6,555 nucleotides of DNA from Desulfuromonadaceae bacterium GWB2_53_15 (GTDB lineage Bacteria > Desulfobacterota > Desulfuromonadia > Geobacterales > Pseudopelobacteraceae), in the NCBI GenBank assembly GCA_001824455.1, contig MHXL01000143.1:1-6555 (forward strand). Reading direction: 5' to 3'. The notes beneath the pieces are model-generated. The model saw only the letters and a list, made by a program, of their open reading frames with translations, was not told the DNA's origin and searched no databases. Below are positions 5,137 to 6,555 of the stretch, piece by piece. The first letter of the stretch is position 1, and every line of letters begins with the position of its first letter. The translations under genes were made by a program, and so were the position numbers.

Positions 5137-6235
5137 AAATTATGGTCAAGTCGGCCTGCAATGCACCGGCCGCCTTTATGGCCTGAAGTATCCCGATCAG
5201 GTCGCGGGGAGTCACCCCCAACAGATTAAGAGCTCGAATCACATCACCGATACTGGCGCCTTCAGGTACCACCATCAACCGGCGCGATTCCTCCGTGACC
5301 TTCATTTCGGTTCTCGGAACAACCACTGTTTCACCGGTTTTACTGAAAGGGGCCGGTTGCGAAACCTGGGGCGTCTCCTTGATCACCAGCGATAGGTTGC
5401 CGTGAGAAACCGCAACGGTAGAGATGCGTACATTATCCCCCATCACTATGGTGCCGGTGCGTTCATTGAGCACGACCTTGGCAGTGATATCCGGTTTAAC
5501 CTCAAGCGTCTCCAGGGAGGCCACGAATTCAACGGTGCGGTTGGCGTATCCCTCGGGAATCTGGAGCACTACCGTGCCGGGATCAGCAGTCGTGGCTACT
5601 TGGGATTTGAACTTGTCGTTGATTACGTTGGCGATGCGAAAGGCTGTTGTAAAATCCGCCTGACTGAGATTGAGCCGCAGGCTCGTCTTGCCGGCCAGCA
5701 TGTTGGGTAGTTCGCGTTCCACCAGTCCGCCATTGGGAACCCGCCCGGCGGTGGGGTGATTTTTCTGGGCGCTGGCTGCCGACCCGCCAAAGGCAAAGGA
5801 GTTGGTCAGAACCGATCCCTGGGCAACAGCGTAAACCTGATTATCGCCGCCTTTGAGGGGCGTCATGACCAATGTCCCGCCGGCAATGCTTTTTGAATCA
5901 CCCAGGGATGAGACCGTCACATCCAATCGATTACCCTGTTTGGCGAAAGGCGGAAGGGTTGCGGTTACGATGACGGCTGCCACGTTTTTGACCGTTATGT
6001 CGGCGCGGTTGACGGTAACCCCCATCCGTTCCAGCATATTGACCACCGACTGTATCGGAAACCGGGTCTGGTCGCTGTCTCCTGAGCCACTTAAGCCCAC
6101 CACCAGGCCGTAACCCACCAGCTGGTTTTCCCGAACCCCCTCAAAGGAGGCAATGTCCTTGATACGGATGGCATGGGCGCTTGAGGTCAGCAACAGGAGT
6201 ATGGCGCATATGATAAAAATTCTGTTCAGATACAT
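5135..6235 (-). CDS. flgI: Flagellar P-ring protein FlgI
   Basis: 366 residues, almost identical in length to E. coli FlgI (365). FlgI is secreted by Sec to the periplasm and polymerises around the rod as the peptidoglycan-layer P-ring. The signal peptide is clear: a basic start (MYLNR), a hydrophobic core (I-F-I-I-C-A-I-L-L-L-L) and an A-H-A cleavage site after residue 22. The mature protein opens with I-R-I-K-D-I-A-S-F-E-G-V-R-E-N-Q-L-V-G-Y-G-L-V-V-G-L-S-G-S-G-D (23-53), the family hallmark. Further conserved blocks are N-V-A-A-V-I-V-T-A (84-92), V-V-L-N-E-R-T-G-T-I-V-M-G (about 255-267) and the end G-A-L-Q-A-D-L. The ATG at 6235 has GAGG 9 nt upstream. It lies 31 nt after flgH, so co-transcription is very likely. 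Confidence 0.98.
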   Translation of the reverse strand: MYLNRIFIICAILLLLTSSAHAIRIKDIASFEGVRENQLVGYGLVVGLSGSGDSDQTRFPIQSVVNMLERMGVTVNRADITVKNVAAVIVTATLPPFAKQGNRLDVTVSSLGDSKSIAGGTLVMTPLKGGDNQVYAVAQGSVLTNSFAFGGSAASAQKNHPTAGRVPNGGLVERELPNMLAGKTSLRLNLSQADFTTAFRIANVINDKFKSQVATTADPGTVVLQIPEGYANRTVEFVASLETLEVKPDITAKVVLNERTGTIVMGDNVRISTVAVSHGNLSLVIKETPQVSQPAPFSKTGETVVVPRTEMKVTEESRRLMVVPEGASIGDVIRALNLLGVTPRDLIGILQAIKAAGALQADLTII

Positions 6236-6266
6236 ATATAGTTACCTCGGGTAAAGCGCCTTCTCA

Positions 6267-6554
6267 TCAAAATGGCCAGAGTTTGTCGACAATGTTCATC
6301 AACCACCCCGGACTTTGCCGGTCTGAAATTATTCCTTTTCCGGTGTAGCTGATTTTTGCATCGGCCACAAAAATCGAGTTGACCGTATTATTGGCAGCAA
6401 TGTCACGAGGCCGCACAATCCCTTCCAGCACGATTTCCTGATCCTCGTTGTTGACCTTGACATTGCGCCGCCCCTCGATCAGCAGGTTGCCATTGGGGAT
6501 CACGTCGATAACCCGGGCAGTGATCGTGGCATTGAGGTTTTCTTTTCGCGAGGT
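6267..6554 (-). CDS. flgH: Flagellar L-ring protein FlgH (C-terminal part; 5' end off window)
   Basis: The last 95 codons of a gene whose beginning lies beyond the right edge; full FlgH proteins have roughly 220-235 residues. The reading frame is open to the edge (T-S-R-K-E-N-L-N-A-T-I-T-A-R-V-I-D-V before the first in-frame GTG), so that GTG at 6503 is not a start. FlgH is an outer-membrane lipoprotein forming the L-ring through which the rod passes. The visible part contains the family's most conserved stretch: A-R-V-I-D-V-I-P-N-G-N-L-L-I-E-G, then V-L-E-G-I-V-R-P-R-D-I-A-A-N-N-T-V-N-S and G-W-L-M-N-I-V-D-K-L-W-P-F at the C-terminus. The lipobox and signal peptide cannot be checked here. 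flgI follows after 31 nt. Confidence 0.96.
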   Translation of the reverse strand, partial: TSRKENLNATITARVIDVIPNGNLLIEGRRNVKVNNEDQEIVLEGIVRPRDIAANNTVNSIFVADAKISYTGKGIISDRQSPGWLMNIVDKLWPF

Positions 6555-6555
6555 T

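Noticed and set aside
1..6555. A novel defence, mobile or biosynthetic system
   Set aside because: Both strands were read for transposases, direct-repeat arrays, toxin-antitoxin pairs, recombinases and unusual enzymes. All sizeable coding sequence is explained by flagellar genes, one MATE exporter and one small partial protein.

Overview
All eight genes in this window lie on the minus strand, so transcription runs from right to left. The organism is a Gram-negative (diderm), motile bacterium of moderate GC. The evidence is an L-ring protein (FlgH) and a P-ring protein (FlgI) with a Sec signal peptide, which only flagella crossing an outer membrane need. The order flgH-flgI-flgJ-flgN-flgK-flgL, the single-domain FlgJ and the small zinc-knuckle-like protein at the left edge fit a Geobacter/Desulfuromonadales-type deltaproteobacterium. 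That placement is an inference from gene order and protein character, not from a search.

Right to left, positions 6554-1754 hold the distal part of a flagellar rod, ring and hook operon. It contains the C-terminal 95 residues of FlgH (L-ring; the gene runs off the right edge), FlgI (P-ring), a rod-binding FlgJ without the muramidase domain, FlgN (export chaperone), and FlgK and FlgL (the two hook-filament junction proteins FlgN is known to serve). The gaps are short: 31 nt flgH-flgI, 111 nt flgI-flgJ, 31 nt flgJ-flgN, 1 nt flgN-flgK, 91 nt flgK-flgL. The 111-nt gap carries a good match to a sigma-28 (FliA) promoter, so the late genes flgJ-N-K-L may have their own flagellar-class promoter within the larger operon. 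No flgM lies between flgJ and flgN, and no csrA or fliW follows flgL.

A 12-bp GC-rich hairpin at 1688-1723 closes the operon. Next comes an independent gene for a 450-residue MATE-family multidrug/toxin exporter. It has a near-consensus sigma-70 promoter whose -10 box ends six bases before the ATG and it has no ribosome binding site, which predicts a leaderless mRNA. At the left edge, under a separate promoter and a strong Shine-Dalgarno, is the first part (57 codons) of a small CxCG-containing protein resembling the BCAM0308 family.

I see no mobile element, CRISPR array, tRNA, rRNA or novel defence or biosynthetic system here. This is an ordinary chromosomal flagellar locus; the points worth a second look are regulatory and organisational.
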